From assembly GCA_963777855.1 (NCBI GenBank), contig CAVZRW010000008.1, forward strand, positions 310,001 through 374,000: 64,000 bases of DNA, written 5' to 3'. The position numbers and the translations under genes are program-made. The DNA comes from Prado023 sp963777855. GTDB lineage: Bacteria; Actinomycetota; Actinomycetes; S36-B12; CAIYMF01. The notes under the pieces are model-generated. The model worked only from the letters and a program-made list of their open reading frames with translations. It searched no databases and was not told the DNA's origin. Below are positions 42,616 to 51,032 of this stretch, in pieces (within the stretch, counting starts at the first letter, position 1; each line of letters starts with the position of its first letter).

Positions 42616-43436
42616 GCCAGCCCGAGGTCGCCGCGTACCCCCGGGTCGCGGTGCTCGGTGCCGGCCGGATGGGTCAGGCGGTCATCTCCGGGCTCCTCGA
42701 GGCCGGATGGGATCGCCAGCGCCTCGTGGCCGCCGAGTCCCACGAGCCGTCGGCGAGTTCGGTCCGGGCTCGGTTCGGGATCGAGGTGACCGAGGCGACG
42801 GCAGCGGTGCGCGGCGCCGAGGTCGTGGTCGTGGTGGTCAAGCCCCACGATGTGGTGGGCCTGCTCGACGCCATCGCAGGGCACCTGGCGCCCGAGGCCA
42901 CGGTCGTGTCCCTGGCCGCCGGCCTGGGCACCGCGACCCTGGCCGCCCACCTGCCGCCCGGTACCGCGCTGGTGCGGGTGATGCCCAACACCCCGGCCCT
43001 CGTGGGCCAGGGCATGTCGGTGATCTCACCGGCGGCCGGCTGCCCCGCGGAGTCGGTGGCCCTCGCCGAGCGGGTGCTCGGCGCGGTGGGCCAGGTGCGC
43101 CAGGTGCCCGAGACCCTCCAGGACGCCGGCACGGCGGTCAGCGGCTCGGGTCCGGCCTACGTGTTCTACGTCGCCGAGGCCATGATCGACGCGGGGGTGC
43201 TCCTGGGCCTGTCGCGGCCGCTGGCCCGCGACCTGGTCGTGCAGACCCTGCTCGGCTCGGCGACCATGCTGGCGCAGACCGGCGAGCACCCCGCGGTCCT
43301 GCGCGAGAACGTCACCTCGCCCGGGGGCACGACCGCCGCCGCGCTGCACGTGCTCGACGACTCGGCCGTGCGGGCCGCCTTCGCCAACGCGATGACGGCC
43401 GCGCGGGATCGGTCCCGGGAGCTCGGCGCGGGCTGA
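42612..43436 (+). CDS. proC: Pyrroline-5-carboxylate reductase
   Basis: Last step of proline synthesis, reducing pyrroline-5-carboxylate with NAD(P)H. The nucleotide loop VAVLGAGRMGQAVISGLL is near the start; VVVVVKPHDV, VRVMPNTPALVGQG and the signature VSGSGPAYVFYVAEAMIDAGV...NVTSPGGTTAAAL are all present. 274 residues, normal length. ATG 42612 overlaps the preceding stop by four bases. Confidence 0.94.
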   Translation: MSQPEVAAYPRVAVLGAGRMGQAVISGLLEAGWDRQRLVAAESHEPSASSVRARFGIEVTEATAAVRGAEVVVVVVKPHDVVGLLDAIAGHLAPEATVVSLAAGLGTATLAAHLPPGTALVRVMPNTPALVGQGMSVISPAAGCPAESVALAERVLGAVGQVRQVPETLQDAGTAVSGSGPAYVFYVAEAMIDAGVLLGLSRPLARDLVVQTLLGSATMLAQTGEHPAVLRENVTSPGGTTAAALHVLDDSAVRAAFANAMTAARDRSRELGAG

Positions 43437-43498
43437 CCGGTCCGACGCCGGGAGCCGGGCCCCGCGACGTCGTCGGCGCGCTGTCCCGGGCTGCGGGC

Positions 43499-44161
43499 TC
43501 AGGCCATCATCTGGGTGACCTCGTCCTCGGCCCCGCACACGATGAGCACGTCGTAGGCGCGAAGCACCAGCGCGGGGCTGGCCAGCTCCGGCAGGCTGCG
43601 CCCGGAGCGGGCCACCGCCATGACCAGGATCCCGCGCTCGGCCAGCGAGGGGATGGCGCCCAGCGCCCGGCCGATCATGTCGTCGCTGATCGGGACCCCC
43701 GCGTAGGCGAGGCCGTCGAGGGTGGGCACGTACTCGGTGCGGTGGCCGACCAGGGTGTGGGCCAGCCGGCGGCCCACCTCGAGCTCGGGGAACACCACGT
43801 CGGCCACGCCCAGCTTGCGCAGGATCCGGGCCTGCTCTGCGTTGGAGGCCTTGGCCCAGACCTCCGGGATGCCCAGGTCCTCCTTGAGCACCAGGGCGCA
43901 CAGCAGGCTGGCCTCCATCTCGTCGCCGATGGCCACCACCGCGCGGCTGTACTCCCCGACCCCGAGCTGGCGCAGCGCGTCCTTGCTGGTCACGTCCGCC
44001 TCGACGGCCAGGGTCACCCGCGAGCTCATCTGTCGCACCAGCTCCGGGTTGCGGTCGATGGCCAGCACCTCGCAGCCCTCCCGGGTCAGGGACAGGGCCA
44101 CGGACTGGCCGAAGCGGCCCAGGCCCAGGATCGCGACGGGCTCCAGGTTGGTGGCGGGCAT
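43499..44161 (-). CDS. trkA: Trk-type potassium uptake regulator (RCK subunit)
   Basis: Cytosolic gating subunit of a Trk/Ktr potassium transporter. RCK_N domain with GLGRFGQSVALSL nucleotide loop and the acidic end LAIDRNPE (residues about 9-40), then an RCK_C domain (about 135-220: YAGVPISDDMIG... ELASPALVLRAYDVLIVCG). 220 residues. It lies 21 bases downstream of trkH on the same strand, so the two are one operon. Could equally be named ktrA/ceoB. Confidence 0.9.
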   Translation of the reverse strand: MPATNLEPVAILGLGRFGQSVALSLTREGCEVLAIDRNPELVRQMSSRVTLAVEADVTSKDALRQLGVGEYSRAVVAIGDEMEASLLCALVLKEDLGIPEVWAKASNAEQARILRKLGVADVVFPELEVGRRLAHTLVGHRTEYVPTLDGLAYAGVPISDDMIGRALGAIPSLAERGILVMAVARSGRSLPELASPALVLRAYDVLIVCGAEDEVTQMMA

Positions 44162-44182
44162 GGGGTCTCCTGTTCCGGCCGG

Positions 44183-45793
44183 TCAGCCGATCATGGGCCG
44201 GCCCTCGGGCAGGCGGTAGGGGCTGCGCTCGTTGCGCAGGGTCAGGGAGGAGGCCAGGGTCAGCGGGCCGATCTTGCCCAGCAGCATGAGCACGATCAGC
44301 AGGAACTGGGCCTTCTGCGGCAGGGTCGGGGTGATGTTCGCGGAGAGGCCGACCGTGGCCAGGCCAGAGCCCACCTCGAACAGGGCCAGGTCGAGGGGGA
44401 GGCCGGTCATCGCCATCATCGTCAGGGTGCCCACCATCAGGGCGGTGAAGCTGATCATCACGACCGCGATCGCCACACGGACCGCGGTGTCCGGGATCCG
44501 CCGGTCACGGACGTTGACCTCGGCGTTGCCGCGGATCTCGGCCATCATGGCCGCACCCAGAACGAGCAGGGTCGTGACCTTGATCCCGCCGGCGGTGCTG
44601 CCCGAGCCCCCGCCGATGAACATCATCGCGTCGGTCATGAAGCGCGTGGCCGGCTGCACCTGGGCGTAGTCGACGGTGTTGAAGCCCGCGGTGCGCGGGG
44701 TGATCCCGCCGGAGAACCACGCCTGCATGAGCTTCTGGCCCCACGGCATCTGCCCGATCGTGCTGGGATTGCCCCACTCGAGCACCGCGAAACCCACCGC
44801 ACCGACGGCCATCACCAGAGCCGTGCCGAACAGCATCATGCGCGTGTGCAGCGACAGCGGGATGGGGTTGGCGAACCCGAGCCGCTCGGGGTGCAGCGCC
44901 CCGACCCGGTACCTGCTGCGCTGGGCCAGGGCCTTGGCCCGGACGGTCACATCGGTGGTCACCGGCGGCTTCGGGCGCAGCAGGTCCAGCAGCCCTTCGG
45001 CGCGGGTCGCTCGGTTGAACAGCTCCAGGATGACCAGGAAGCCCAGGCCGCCGAGGATGATCGCCAGGCTGATCGGGGCCAGGATCCAGGGGTCGGCCCC
45101 GTAGGTCATCAGCGAGTCCGAGGCCAGCGCGAAGCCGGCGTTGTTGAACGCGCTGACGCTGTGGAACATGCCCAGCCACGCAGCCTGGCCGATGCCCGCG
45201 TCGTAGGCCCAGATCAGGCGCAGGGCCAGCAGGACGGCGATCGTGCTCTCGACGACGATCGTGATCACGGCCAGGCCCTTGAGCACGGTGCGCACGTCGC
45301 CCTGCGTGAGCACCCCGGTCTCGGCCTGGGCCGCCATCCGCGAGTTGGCACGCAGGCGGCGGTTGAGCACGATGATCCACAGCGTGCCCAGGGCCTGGAT
45401 GCCGAAGCCGCCGACCTGGATCAGGACCATGATCGTGAACTGGCCCAGGGGGGACCAGTAGGTCGCCGTGTCCACGGTGGTCAGCCCGGTCACGCAGCTG
45501 GCGCTGACCGAGATGAACAGCGCCGTGCTCAGGTTCACGCTGCGCCCGTCGGCGCGCATCCCGGGCAGCAGCAGCAGCACGGTGCCGATCGCGCACAGCA
45601 CGATGAACGAGGTCGTGATCGACCGGGCCGGCGAACGACGCTCCAGGCGCGACTGGGTGGCCCGCGTGCGCTTCTCCACCTGGGTCGGCCGGCGCCACAG
45701 CGTCCGCCGGGGGCCCCGCGCCTCCTGGGCGGCCCGCCGCTGGGCAGCACGCATGCGGCGCACCGGCTCGTTGCGCACGCGTCGCCAGCCCAT
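44183..45793 (-). CDS. trkH: Potassium uptake protein, TrkH/KtrB family
   Basis: Integral membrane potassium channel subunit of 536 residues. After a long basic N-terminus (about 60 residues, RRMRAAQRRAAQEARGPRR) come four membrane-pore-membrane repeats with selectivity-filter-type segments ISVSASCVTGLTTVDT, SVSAFNNAGFAL, GGITPRTAGFNTVDY and GSGLATVGLSANITP. ATG 45793; translated before trkA in the same operon. Divergent from acuC. Confidence 0.92.
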   Translation of the reverse strand: MGWRRVRNEPVRRMRAAQRRAAQEARGPRRTLWRRPTQVEKRTRATQSRLERRSPARSITTSFIVLCAIGTVLLLLPGMRADGRSVNLSTALFISVSASCVTGLTTVDTATYWSPLGQFTIMVLIQVGGFGIQALGTLWIIVLNRRLRANSRMAAQAETGVLTQGDVRTVLKGLAVITIVVESTIAVLLALRLIWAYDAGIGQAAWLGMFHSVSAFNNAGFALASDSLMTYGADPWILAPISLAIILGGLGFLVILELFNRATRAEGLLDLLRPKPPVTTDVTVRAKALAQRSRYRVGALHPERLGFANPIPLSLHTRMMLFGTALVMAVGAVGFAVLEWGNPSTIGQMPWGQKLMQAWFSGGITPRTAGFNTVDYAQVQPATRFMTDAMMFIGGGSGSTAGGIKVTTLLVLGAAMMAEIRGNAEVNVRDRRIPDTAVRVAIAVVMISFTALMVGTLTMMAMTGLPLDLALFEVGSGLATVGLSANITPTLPQKAQFLLIVLMLLGKIGPLTLASSLTLRNERSPYRLPEGRPMIG

Positions 45794-45890
45794 GGCGCGA
45801 AGGCTATGCAGGCCGGGTCCGGAATGCCCGCTGGGTCCCGGTGTGGCGCCCGCCCGGAATCAGCGTGCACCCGCGCACTACGGTGGGCTG

Positions 45891-47087
45891 GTGAGCGACC
45901 GGGTGGCGATCATCGCTGATCCCGCCCTCGCCGAGTACGACTTCGGCCAGGGCCACCCGATGGCGCCCATCCGGGTCCAGCTGGCCCTGCGCCTGGCCGA
46001 GGACTTCGGGCTGTTCCTGCACAGCAACGTCGACGTCATCCGCGACGTCGTGCCCGCGGGGGTCCACGACCTCGTGCGGGTCCACGTGCCGGACTACCTG
46101 ACCACCGTGCGCACCGCCGGGCACACGGGCAACCCGGGCTCGGAGCGCTTCGGCCTGGGCACCGACGACGTGCCGGTCTTCCCCCGCATGCACGAGGCGG
46201 CCGCCCACCTGTGCGGGGCAACGATGCGCGCGGTGCAGGAGGTGCACAGCGGCCGCGCCCGGCACGCGGTCAACCTGTTCGGCGGGATGCACCACGCCAT
46301 GGCCGACCGGGCCTCGGGCTTCTGCATCTACAACGACGCGGCCGTGGCGATCCGGTGGCTGCTCGACCAGGGGGTCTCGCGCATCGCCTACGTCGATCTC
46401 GACGCGCACCACGGCGACGGCGTCCAGGCCGCCTTCTACGACGACCCCCGGGTACTGACGATCAGCCTGCACGAGTCCGGCCGCACGCTGTTCCCGGGCA
46501 CGGGCTGGCCCTGGGAGACCGGTGGCCCCGGGGCGGAGGGCTCCGCGGTGAACGTGGCGCTGCCTGCGGGCACGGGTGACAACCAGTGGCTTCGGGCCTT
46601 CAACGCGGTGGTTCCCCCGGTGCTCGAGGAGTTCCGCCCGGAGTTCGTGGTCAGCCAGCACGGGTGCGACTCCCACTTCGAGGACGTGATGGCCCACCTG
46701 CTGCTCTCGGTCGACGGCCAACGCAGCTCGTACGTGGCCATGCACCGGCTGGCCGACCGGATCGCCGGGGGCCGCTGGGTCGCCCTCGGCGGTGGCGGGT
46801 ACGAGGTGGTCGACGTCGTGCCCCGGGTCTGGGCCCACCTGGTGGCCGAGGCGATGCACCGGCCGATCGACCCGCAGACCCCGACGCCCGACGCCTATCG
46901 GGCCTTCGTCCAGGACCTCCTGGGGCGCAACTCCCCCGGACGGATGACCGATGGCCGCGACCCGTGGGGCGCGCCGTTCGAGCGCAACTACCACCCCGAG
47001 GACCCCCTCGACGCGGCGATCATGGACACGCGTCGCGCGGTGTTCCCGCTCTGGGGCCTGGTGGCCGACCCCTTCGGCGCCTTCTGA
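45891..47087 (+). CDS. acuC: Acetoin utilisation AcuC-type deacetylase
   Basis: Zinc deacetylase of the class I histone-deacetylase fold, which in bacteria removes acetyl groups from acetyl-CoA synthetase lysines. Zinc and catalytic motifs are visible: FGGMHHAM (tandem His), ASGFCIYNDAAVA, YVDLDAHHGDGVQ (Asp-x-His ligands), SLHESG and the C-terminal ALGGGGYEV. 398 residues from GTG 45891. No acetyl-CoA synthetase or acetyltransferase gene is adjacent, so the substrate is not indicated by context. Confidence 0.88.
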   Translation: MSDRVAIIADPALAEYDFGQGHPMAPIRVQLALRLAEDFGLFLHSNVDVIRDVVPAGVHDLVRVHVPDYLTTVRTAGHTGNPGSERFGLGTDDVPVFPRMHEAAAHLCGATMRAVQEVHSGRARHAVNLFGGMHHAMADRASGFCIYNDAAVAIRWLLDQGVSRIAYVDLDAHHGDGVQAAFYDDPRVLTISLHESGRTLFPGTGWPWETGGPGAEGSAVNVALPAGTGDNQWLRAFNAVVPPVLEEFRPEFVVSQHGCDSHFEDVMAHLLLSVDGQRSSYVAMHRLADRIAGGRWVALGGGGYEVVDVVPRVWAHLVAEAMHRPIDPQTPTPDAYRAFVQDLLGRNSPGRMTDGRDPWGAPFERNYHPEDPLDAAIMDTRRAVFPLWGLVADPFGAF

Positions 47088-47424
47088 CGCCCGCCCCCTC
47101 CGCCGCAGTCCGCCCCACGTCCCCGTGCGCGCCGTCCCCCGACCGCCCCGCCCCCCGACCGCCCGGGGGCCGCCCTGCCCGTCGCCCGTCCACCCTGGCT
47201 CCTGGTCCGCACGGTGACCCGCTCCTCCCCTGGAACCGTGTGGGTTCCCTCCGCTAGAACACGGGCAACCCTCACGGATCATGGATCCACCCGCCGGTGG
47301 GCGGTCCAGCACCCGGACGGCCCAACGGCCCTCGCGCGGGGCGACGGGGTGGGCGGGGCTGACGTACCATGCTGGGGTTCCGTACTGGGGTTTGCGTACT
47401 GGCGAGCAGGAGAGGGGCGCGACC
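47088..47424 (+). other. 337-base intergenic region with hairpin, promoter-like site and repeats
   Basis: No convincing gene. A C-rich stretch follows acuC (47090-47215). A perfect hairpin, GGAACC-N5-GGTTCC, lies at 47232-47248. Near the HTH gene a -10-like TACCAT (47365-47370) is followed by two imperfect direct repeats, CTGGGGTTCCGTA (47372-47384) and CTGGGGTTTGCGTA (47385-47398). They sit where an auto-regulator could bind; this is inference. Confidence 0.5.
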
Positions 47425-47628
47425 ATGTCGATGCACGAGTTGCCCCTGGCCGAGGTGAAGCTGCTCACGGTGGCGGAGGTGGCCGCGATCCTGCGCCTGT
47501 CGAAGATGACGGTCTACCGGATGGTCAACTCCGGTGCCCTGCCGGCGCTGAAGGTCGGTCGCTCCGTGCGGGTGCCGGCCAGTGCGGTGGACGAGTACCT
47601 GCGCCGATCCTTCGTCGAGACCGCCTGA
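47425..47628 (+). CDS. Excisionase-type helix-turn-helix protein, 67 aa
   Basis: Small DNA-binding protein of the MerR-like excisionase/HTH_17 family: VKLLTVAEVAAILRLSKMTVYRMVNSGALPALKVGRSVRVPASAVDEYL (wing HTH from about residue 12 to 60). Despite the family name there is no integrase nearby; homologues beside bS22 and this epimerase are a standard feature of actinobacterial chromosomes, so it is a housekeeping regulator rather than a phage remnant. ATG 47425 follows AGGAGAGG (47408-47415). Its targets are not known to me. Confidence 0.88.
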   Translation: MSMHELPLAEVKLLTVAEVAAILRLSKMTVYRMVNSGALPALKVGRSVRVPASAVDEYLRRSFVETA

Positions 47629-47636
47629 GCGCTCGG

Positions 47637-47780
47637 CGCCGCGTACACCGCGACGCCTCGACCCAGCAGGCGCCGCGCACACCGCGACGCCTCGCCCAGG
47701 CAAGCACCGTCGTCGTGTGCCCTGGGCCTGCGCCGTCGCCGCGAGCAGGCAAGTGCCGTCGCCGTGTGCCCTGGACCTGC
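47637..47780 (+). repeat. Two pairs of direct repeats between the HTH gene and bS22
   Basis: A 24-base unit (CGCCGCGTACACCGCGACGC followed by CTCG) at 47637-47660 is repeated at 47671-47694 with one change. A 33-base unit at 47699-47731 recurs at 47748-47780 with about four changes (both start GGCAAG and end CCTGC). Together they fill most of the 233-base gap before bS22. No open frame or clear RNA fold is recognised. A -10-like TAGCAT lies downstream at 47821-47826 and could serve bS22. Confidence 0.7.
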
Positions 47781-47861
47781 TGGGCCCGGCTTCAGGTGAA
47801 GGAGGCCTACGGCCAGCGGGTAGCATGGGGGCACTTTCCCGCACGTCTGTGAGGTCTCCCC

Positions 47862-47960
47862 GTGGGTTCTGTCATCAAGAAGCGCCGCAAGCGCATGGCG
47901 AAGAAGAAGCACCGCAAGCTGCTGAAGCGCACGCGCGTCCAGCGCCGCAACGCCAAGTAG
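47862..47960 (+). CDS. Small basic ribosomal protein bS22 (AURKAIP1/COX24 domain)
   Basis: A 32-residue, extremely basic protein (MGSVIKKRRKRMAKKKHRKL then LKRTRVQRRNAK). It matches the bS22 protein found on the mycobacterial 30S subunit and the 'AURKAIP1/COX24 domain' proteins of other actinobacteria, almost residue for residue from memory. Starts at GTG 47862, stops at TAG 47958-47960. The epimerase gene begins 4 bases later. The HTH - bS22 - epimerase - acyltransferase order is a known conserved set in actinobacteria. Too short for ordinary gene finders and often missed. Confidence 0.92.
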   Translation: MGSVIKKRRKRMAKKKHRKLLKRTRVQRRNAK

Positions 47961-47964
47961 AGCC

Positions 47965-48990
47965 ATGGCGCGCGTCGTCCTTGTCACTGGGGTCTCCCGG
48001 TACCTCGGCGGGCGCATGGCGCGCATCCTCACCGACGACCCGACGGTCGAGCGGGTGATCGGCGTCGACGTCGTCACCCCGACCGGGGACATCGGCGGTG
48101 CGGACTTCGTGCGTGCGGACATCCGCAACCCCATCATCGGCAAGGTCATCGCCACTGCCGGCGTCGACACCGTGGTCCACATGGGCGTCATCGCCACGCC
48201 GCGGCAGGCCGGCGGGCGCACGCCGATGAAGGAGATCAACGTCATCGGCACGATGCAGCTGCTCGCCGCGTGCCAGAAGGCCTCCTCGGTCGAGAAGCTC
48301 ATCGTGAAGTCCTCCACGTCGGTCTACGGCTCGGGGCCCTCGGATCCCGCGCTGTTCAGCGAGGACATGGAGCCCCGGCACCTGCCTACCTCCGGCTGGG
48401 CCAAGGACTCCGTCGAGGTGGAGTCCTATGTGCGCGGCCTGGCCCGCCGCCGGCCGGACCTGACCGTGACGACGCTGCGCTTCGCCAACTTCCTGGGGCC
48501 CACCGCGAACACCCCGATGGCGCAGTACTTCTCGCTGCCGGTGGTGCCCACCGTGCTGGGCTACGACGCGCGCCTGCAGTTCGTGCACGAGGACGACGGG
48601 CTCGAGGTGATCCGGCAGGCGACCGTGGCCGACCACCCGGGGATCTACAACGTGGCCGGCGATGGCGTGCTCGCGCTGTCCCAGGCCATCCGTCGGGCGG
48701 GGCGCCTCGACGTGCCGGTGTGGTCGCCGTTCGTGGGAGTGGTGGGCCGCTGGGTGCGCCGCAGCGGGTTCGCCGACTTCAGCCCCGAGCAGATCCGCCT
48801 CCTCACGCACGGACGCGCCGTGGACACCACGCGGCTGCGCCAGCGCTTCGGCTTCACGCCGCGCTACACCACGGAGGCCGCCTTCGACGACTTCGTGCGC
48901 GCGCAGCGGCTGAACAACGTGCTCTCCCCCCAGCTGGTGACCGGGGCCGAGACGGTCGCCGGGCGGCTGCTGTCGGGGTGGTCGGCGTGA
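47965..48990 (+). CDS. NAD-dependent epimerase/dehydratase family protein
   Basis: Extended-SDR Rossmann protein, 341 residues. N-terminal VVLVTGVSRYLGGRMARIL (GxxxxxG), VDVV after strand 2, VVHMGVIATP, KLIVKSSTSVYGSGPSD, and LRFANFLGPT. The catalytic Tyr of the YxxxK motif appears replaced (SGWAKDSVEVE), so a classical epimerase reaction is doubtful. Substrate unknown. It follows bS22 by four bases and overlaps the acyltransferase gene by four, so all three probably share a transcript. Confidence 0.87.
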   Translation: MARVVLVTGVSRYLGGRMARILTDDPTVERVIGVDVVTPTGDIGGADFVRADIRNPIIGKVIATAGVDTVVHMGVIATPRQAGGRTPMKEINVIGTMQLLAACQKASSVEKLIVKSSTSVYGSGPSDPALFSEDMEPRHLPTSGWAKDSVEVESYVRGLARRRPDLTVTTLRFANFLGPTANTPMAQYFSLPVVPTVLGYDARLQFVHEDDGLEVIRQATVADHPGIYNVAGDGVLALSQAIRRAGRLDVPVWSPFVGVVGRWVRRSGFADFSPEQIRLLTHGRAVDTTRLRQRFGFTPRYTTEAAFDDFVRAQRLNNVLSPQLVTGAETVAGRLLSGWSA

Positions 48991-49904
48991 GCGACGCACG
49001 GATCCTGCGGATGCCCGGTCCCGACGACACCCCCGGAAGTGACGTGGCCCTCGTGGATGGCGACCCCAGCTGGGCCGAGCGGGTCGGTGGGGTGCTGGAG
49101 TTCCTGCGCCGGCGCGCCCTCGGCGAGTACGGCGTGGACGAGTTCGGCTTCGACCCCGAGCTCAACGACGCGGTGCTCATGTCGATGCTGCGGCCCCTGT
49201 ACCGGCACTGGTTCCGCGTGGAGGTGCGCGGCATCGAGAACATCCCGGCCGAGGGCGGCGCCCTGCTCGTCGGCAACCACGCCGGCACGATCGGCCTGGA
49301 CGCGGCCATGGTGCAGCTGGCGATCCTCGACGAGCACCCGGCGCACCGCCACCTGCGCCCCCTGGGGGCTGAGCTGCTGTTCGACCTGCCGTTCGTGGGC
49401 ACCCTGGCGCGCAAGTCCGGGGCCACGTTGGCCTGCAACCCCGACGCCGAGCGGCTGCTGCGCGCCGGGGAGCTGGTCGGGGTCTGGCCCGAGGGGTACA
49501 AGGGCACCGGCAAGCCGTTCTCGGAGCGCTACCGGCTCCAGCGGTTCGGCCGGGGCGGCTTCGTGGCCGCCGCGCTGCAGGCGGGGGTGCCGATCGTGCC
49601 GTGCTCGGTGATCGGCTCCGAGGAGATCTACCCGATGCTGGGCAACGTCAAGGTGCTCGCCCGGCTGTTCGGCCTGCCGTACTTCCCGGTCACCCCGACG
49701 TTCCCCTGGCTGGGGCCGCTGGGCGCGGTGCCCCTGCCCTCGAAGTGGGTCATCGAGTTCGGGGAGCCGATCGACACCGCGGGGTTCGGGCAGGACGCGG
49801 CCGAGGACCCGATGCTGGTCTTCGACATCACCGACCAGGTGCGCGAGACCATCCAGCACAACCTCTACCGGATGCTGGTCCGCCGCCGCGGCATCTTCCG
49901 CTGA
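48987..49904 (+). CDS. Lysophospholipid acyltransferase family protein
   Basis: PlsC-like acyltransferase, probably acting on lysophosphatidate or a related glycerolipid at the inner membrane face. The 305 residues contain the NHAGTIGLDAAM block (catalytic His and Asp), GVWPEGYKGTGKP (PEG motif), and GVPIVPCSVIGSEE. It is preceded by a non-conserved 60-residue N-terminus. GTG 48987 overlaps the epimerase stop (GTGA). Convergent with the HAD-IB gene. Confidence 0.85.
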   Translation: MSDARILRMPGPDDTPGSDVALVDGDPSWAERVGGVLEFLRRRALGEYGVDEFGFDPELNDAVLMSMLRPLYRHWFRVEVRGIENIPAEGGALLVGNHAGTIGLDAAMVQLAILDEHPAHRHLRPLGAELLFDLPFVGTLARKSGATLACNPDAERLLRAGELVGVWPEGYKGTGKPFSERYRLQRFGRGGFVAAALQAGVPIVPCSVIGSEEIYPMLGNVKVLARLFGLPYFPVTPTFPWLGPLGAVPLPSKWVIEFGEPIDTAGFGQDAAEDPMLVFDITDQVRETIQHNLYRMLVRRRGIFR

Positions 49905-49933
49905 CCCGCGCGATCCGGGGAGGTCGGTGGCGC

Positions 49934-50992
49934 TCAGCCGCCCTGACGGTCGCGCAGCACCTTGGCCACGCCGACGCCGGCCGCGACGACCACACCCGCG
50001 GCAGCCGCGGCGGGCACACCCCTGCGCACGGCGTCCTTGCTGCGGATCCGGTAGTCGCGGATCTGCCAGCCGTGCTCGCGGGCGTAGGAGCGCAGTTGGC
50101 CGTCGGGATTCACCGCGACCGGGGAGCCTACGAGGCTGAGCATCGGCACGTCGTTCGAGGAGTCCGAGTAGGCCGCGCAGCGGGCGAGGTCCAGCTCGCG
50201 CTCCTGGGCAATGCGCGCCACCACCTCGGCCTTGGCTGCGCCGTGCAGCGGCACCCCAGCCAGCCGCCCGGTGTAGTGGCCGTCGACCACCTCGGCGACA
50301 GTCCCGAGTCCGCCGGTGAGCCCCAGCCGCTCGGCGAACACCTGGGCCACCTCCTGCGGCGTGGCGCTGACCAGCCAGACCTCGTGGCCGAGCCCCTGGT
50401 GGGCGGCGGCGAGGTCGACGGAGTCCGCCCACAGCCGGCTGACCATCTTCTCGTCGTAGACCTCGTCGGCCAGAGACTCGATCTCCGAGGGCTGCCTTCC
50501 CTTGACGAACTGCAGGCCGTTCTCCGTGGCCTGGGCGATGTCGTCCATGTTCTCCTTGCCGGAGACCACGTACTTCAGCTGCTTCCAGGTGAACTCCAGC
50601 ACCTCGGCCGTGGTGAAGTAGTCACGGTCGGCCATCCCCTTGGCCAGGGCCGCGAAGCTCGAGCCCTTGATGATCGTGTTGTCGATGTCGAAGAACGCCG
50701 CCGCACCGGGGCCCGCGTTCTCAGGCGCCAGGGCCGTGATCCCGGCGAACAGGGCACGCTCGGCGGCTTCCTCGGCCGCGGGTTCCTGGTCCTGGTCGGC
50801 CTCGTCGGCCTCGACGGCGGCCTCCCCGGCGGCCTCCGGGACGTCGGTGGCCCCGGGGCCACCGAGGGGCCCGTCGAGGGTGGCCGCGTCGGCGATCGGG
50901 GCCTCGTCCTTCGTGCTCAGGTCGTGCTCAGCGGACGCCTCGTCGGCGCCGGTCCGGAGCGGGTCCTCCGGGCGACTGGGGGAATCGGCCAC
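49934..50992 (-). CDS. HAD-IB family phosphatase (SerB-like)
   Basis: 352 residues. A long acidic, disordered N-terminus (about 1-90, Glu/Asp/Ala/Pro-rich) precedes the HAD domain: D102-I-D104-N-T106 (FFDIDNTIIKGSS), WLVSATPQE (motif II), HGAAKAEVVARIA (motif III Lys) and YSDSSNDVPMLSLVGSPVAVNPD (motif IV). A C-terminal hydrophobic helix (GVPAAAAAGVVVAAGVGVA) may anchor it to the membrane. The domain order fits the HAD-IB proteins fused or adjacent to acyltransferases, and it lies beside one here; a phosphatidate-like substrate is possible (inference). Confidence 0.85.
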   Translation of the reverse strand: MADSPSRPEDPLRTGADEASAEHDLSTKDEAPIADAATLDGPLGGPGATDVPEAAGEAAVEADEADQDQEPAAEEAAERALFAGITALAPENAGPGAAAFFDIDNTIIKGSSFAALAKGMADRDYFTTAEVLEFTWKQLKYVVSGKENMDDIAQATENGLQFVKGRQPSEIESLADEVYDEKMVSRLWADSVDLAAAHQGLGHEVWLVSATPQEVAQVFAERLGLTGGLGTVAEVVDGHYTGRLAGVPLHGAAKAEVVARIAQERELDLARCAAYSDSSNDVPMLSLVGSPVAVNPDGQLRSYAREHGWQIRDYRIRSKDAVRRGVPAAAAAGVVVAAGVGVAKVLRDRQGG

Positions 50993-51032
50993 GGGGCGAG
51001 CCTAGCGAGAATGGGCGTGCCACACTGCCTCT

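Noticed and set aside
42485..45919. Open frame of 1144 codons on the plus strand
   Set aside because: Shadow across proC, trkA and trkH, which have clear motifs in their own frames.
47425..47628. Prophage or integrative element marked by an excisionase
   Set aside because: No integrase, attachment repeats or phage genes; homologues are a stable chromosomal neighbour of bS22.
47637..47780. CRISPR array
   Set aside because: Only two pairs of different repeats, not regularly spaced unique spacers, and no cas genes.
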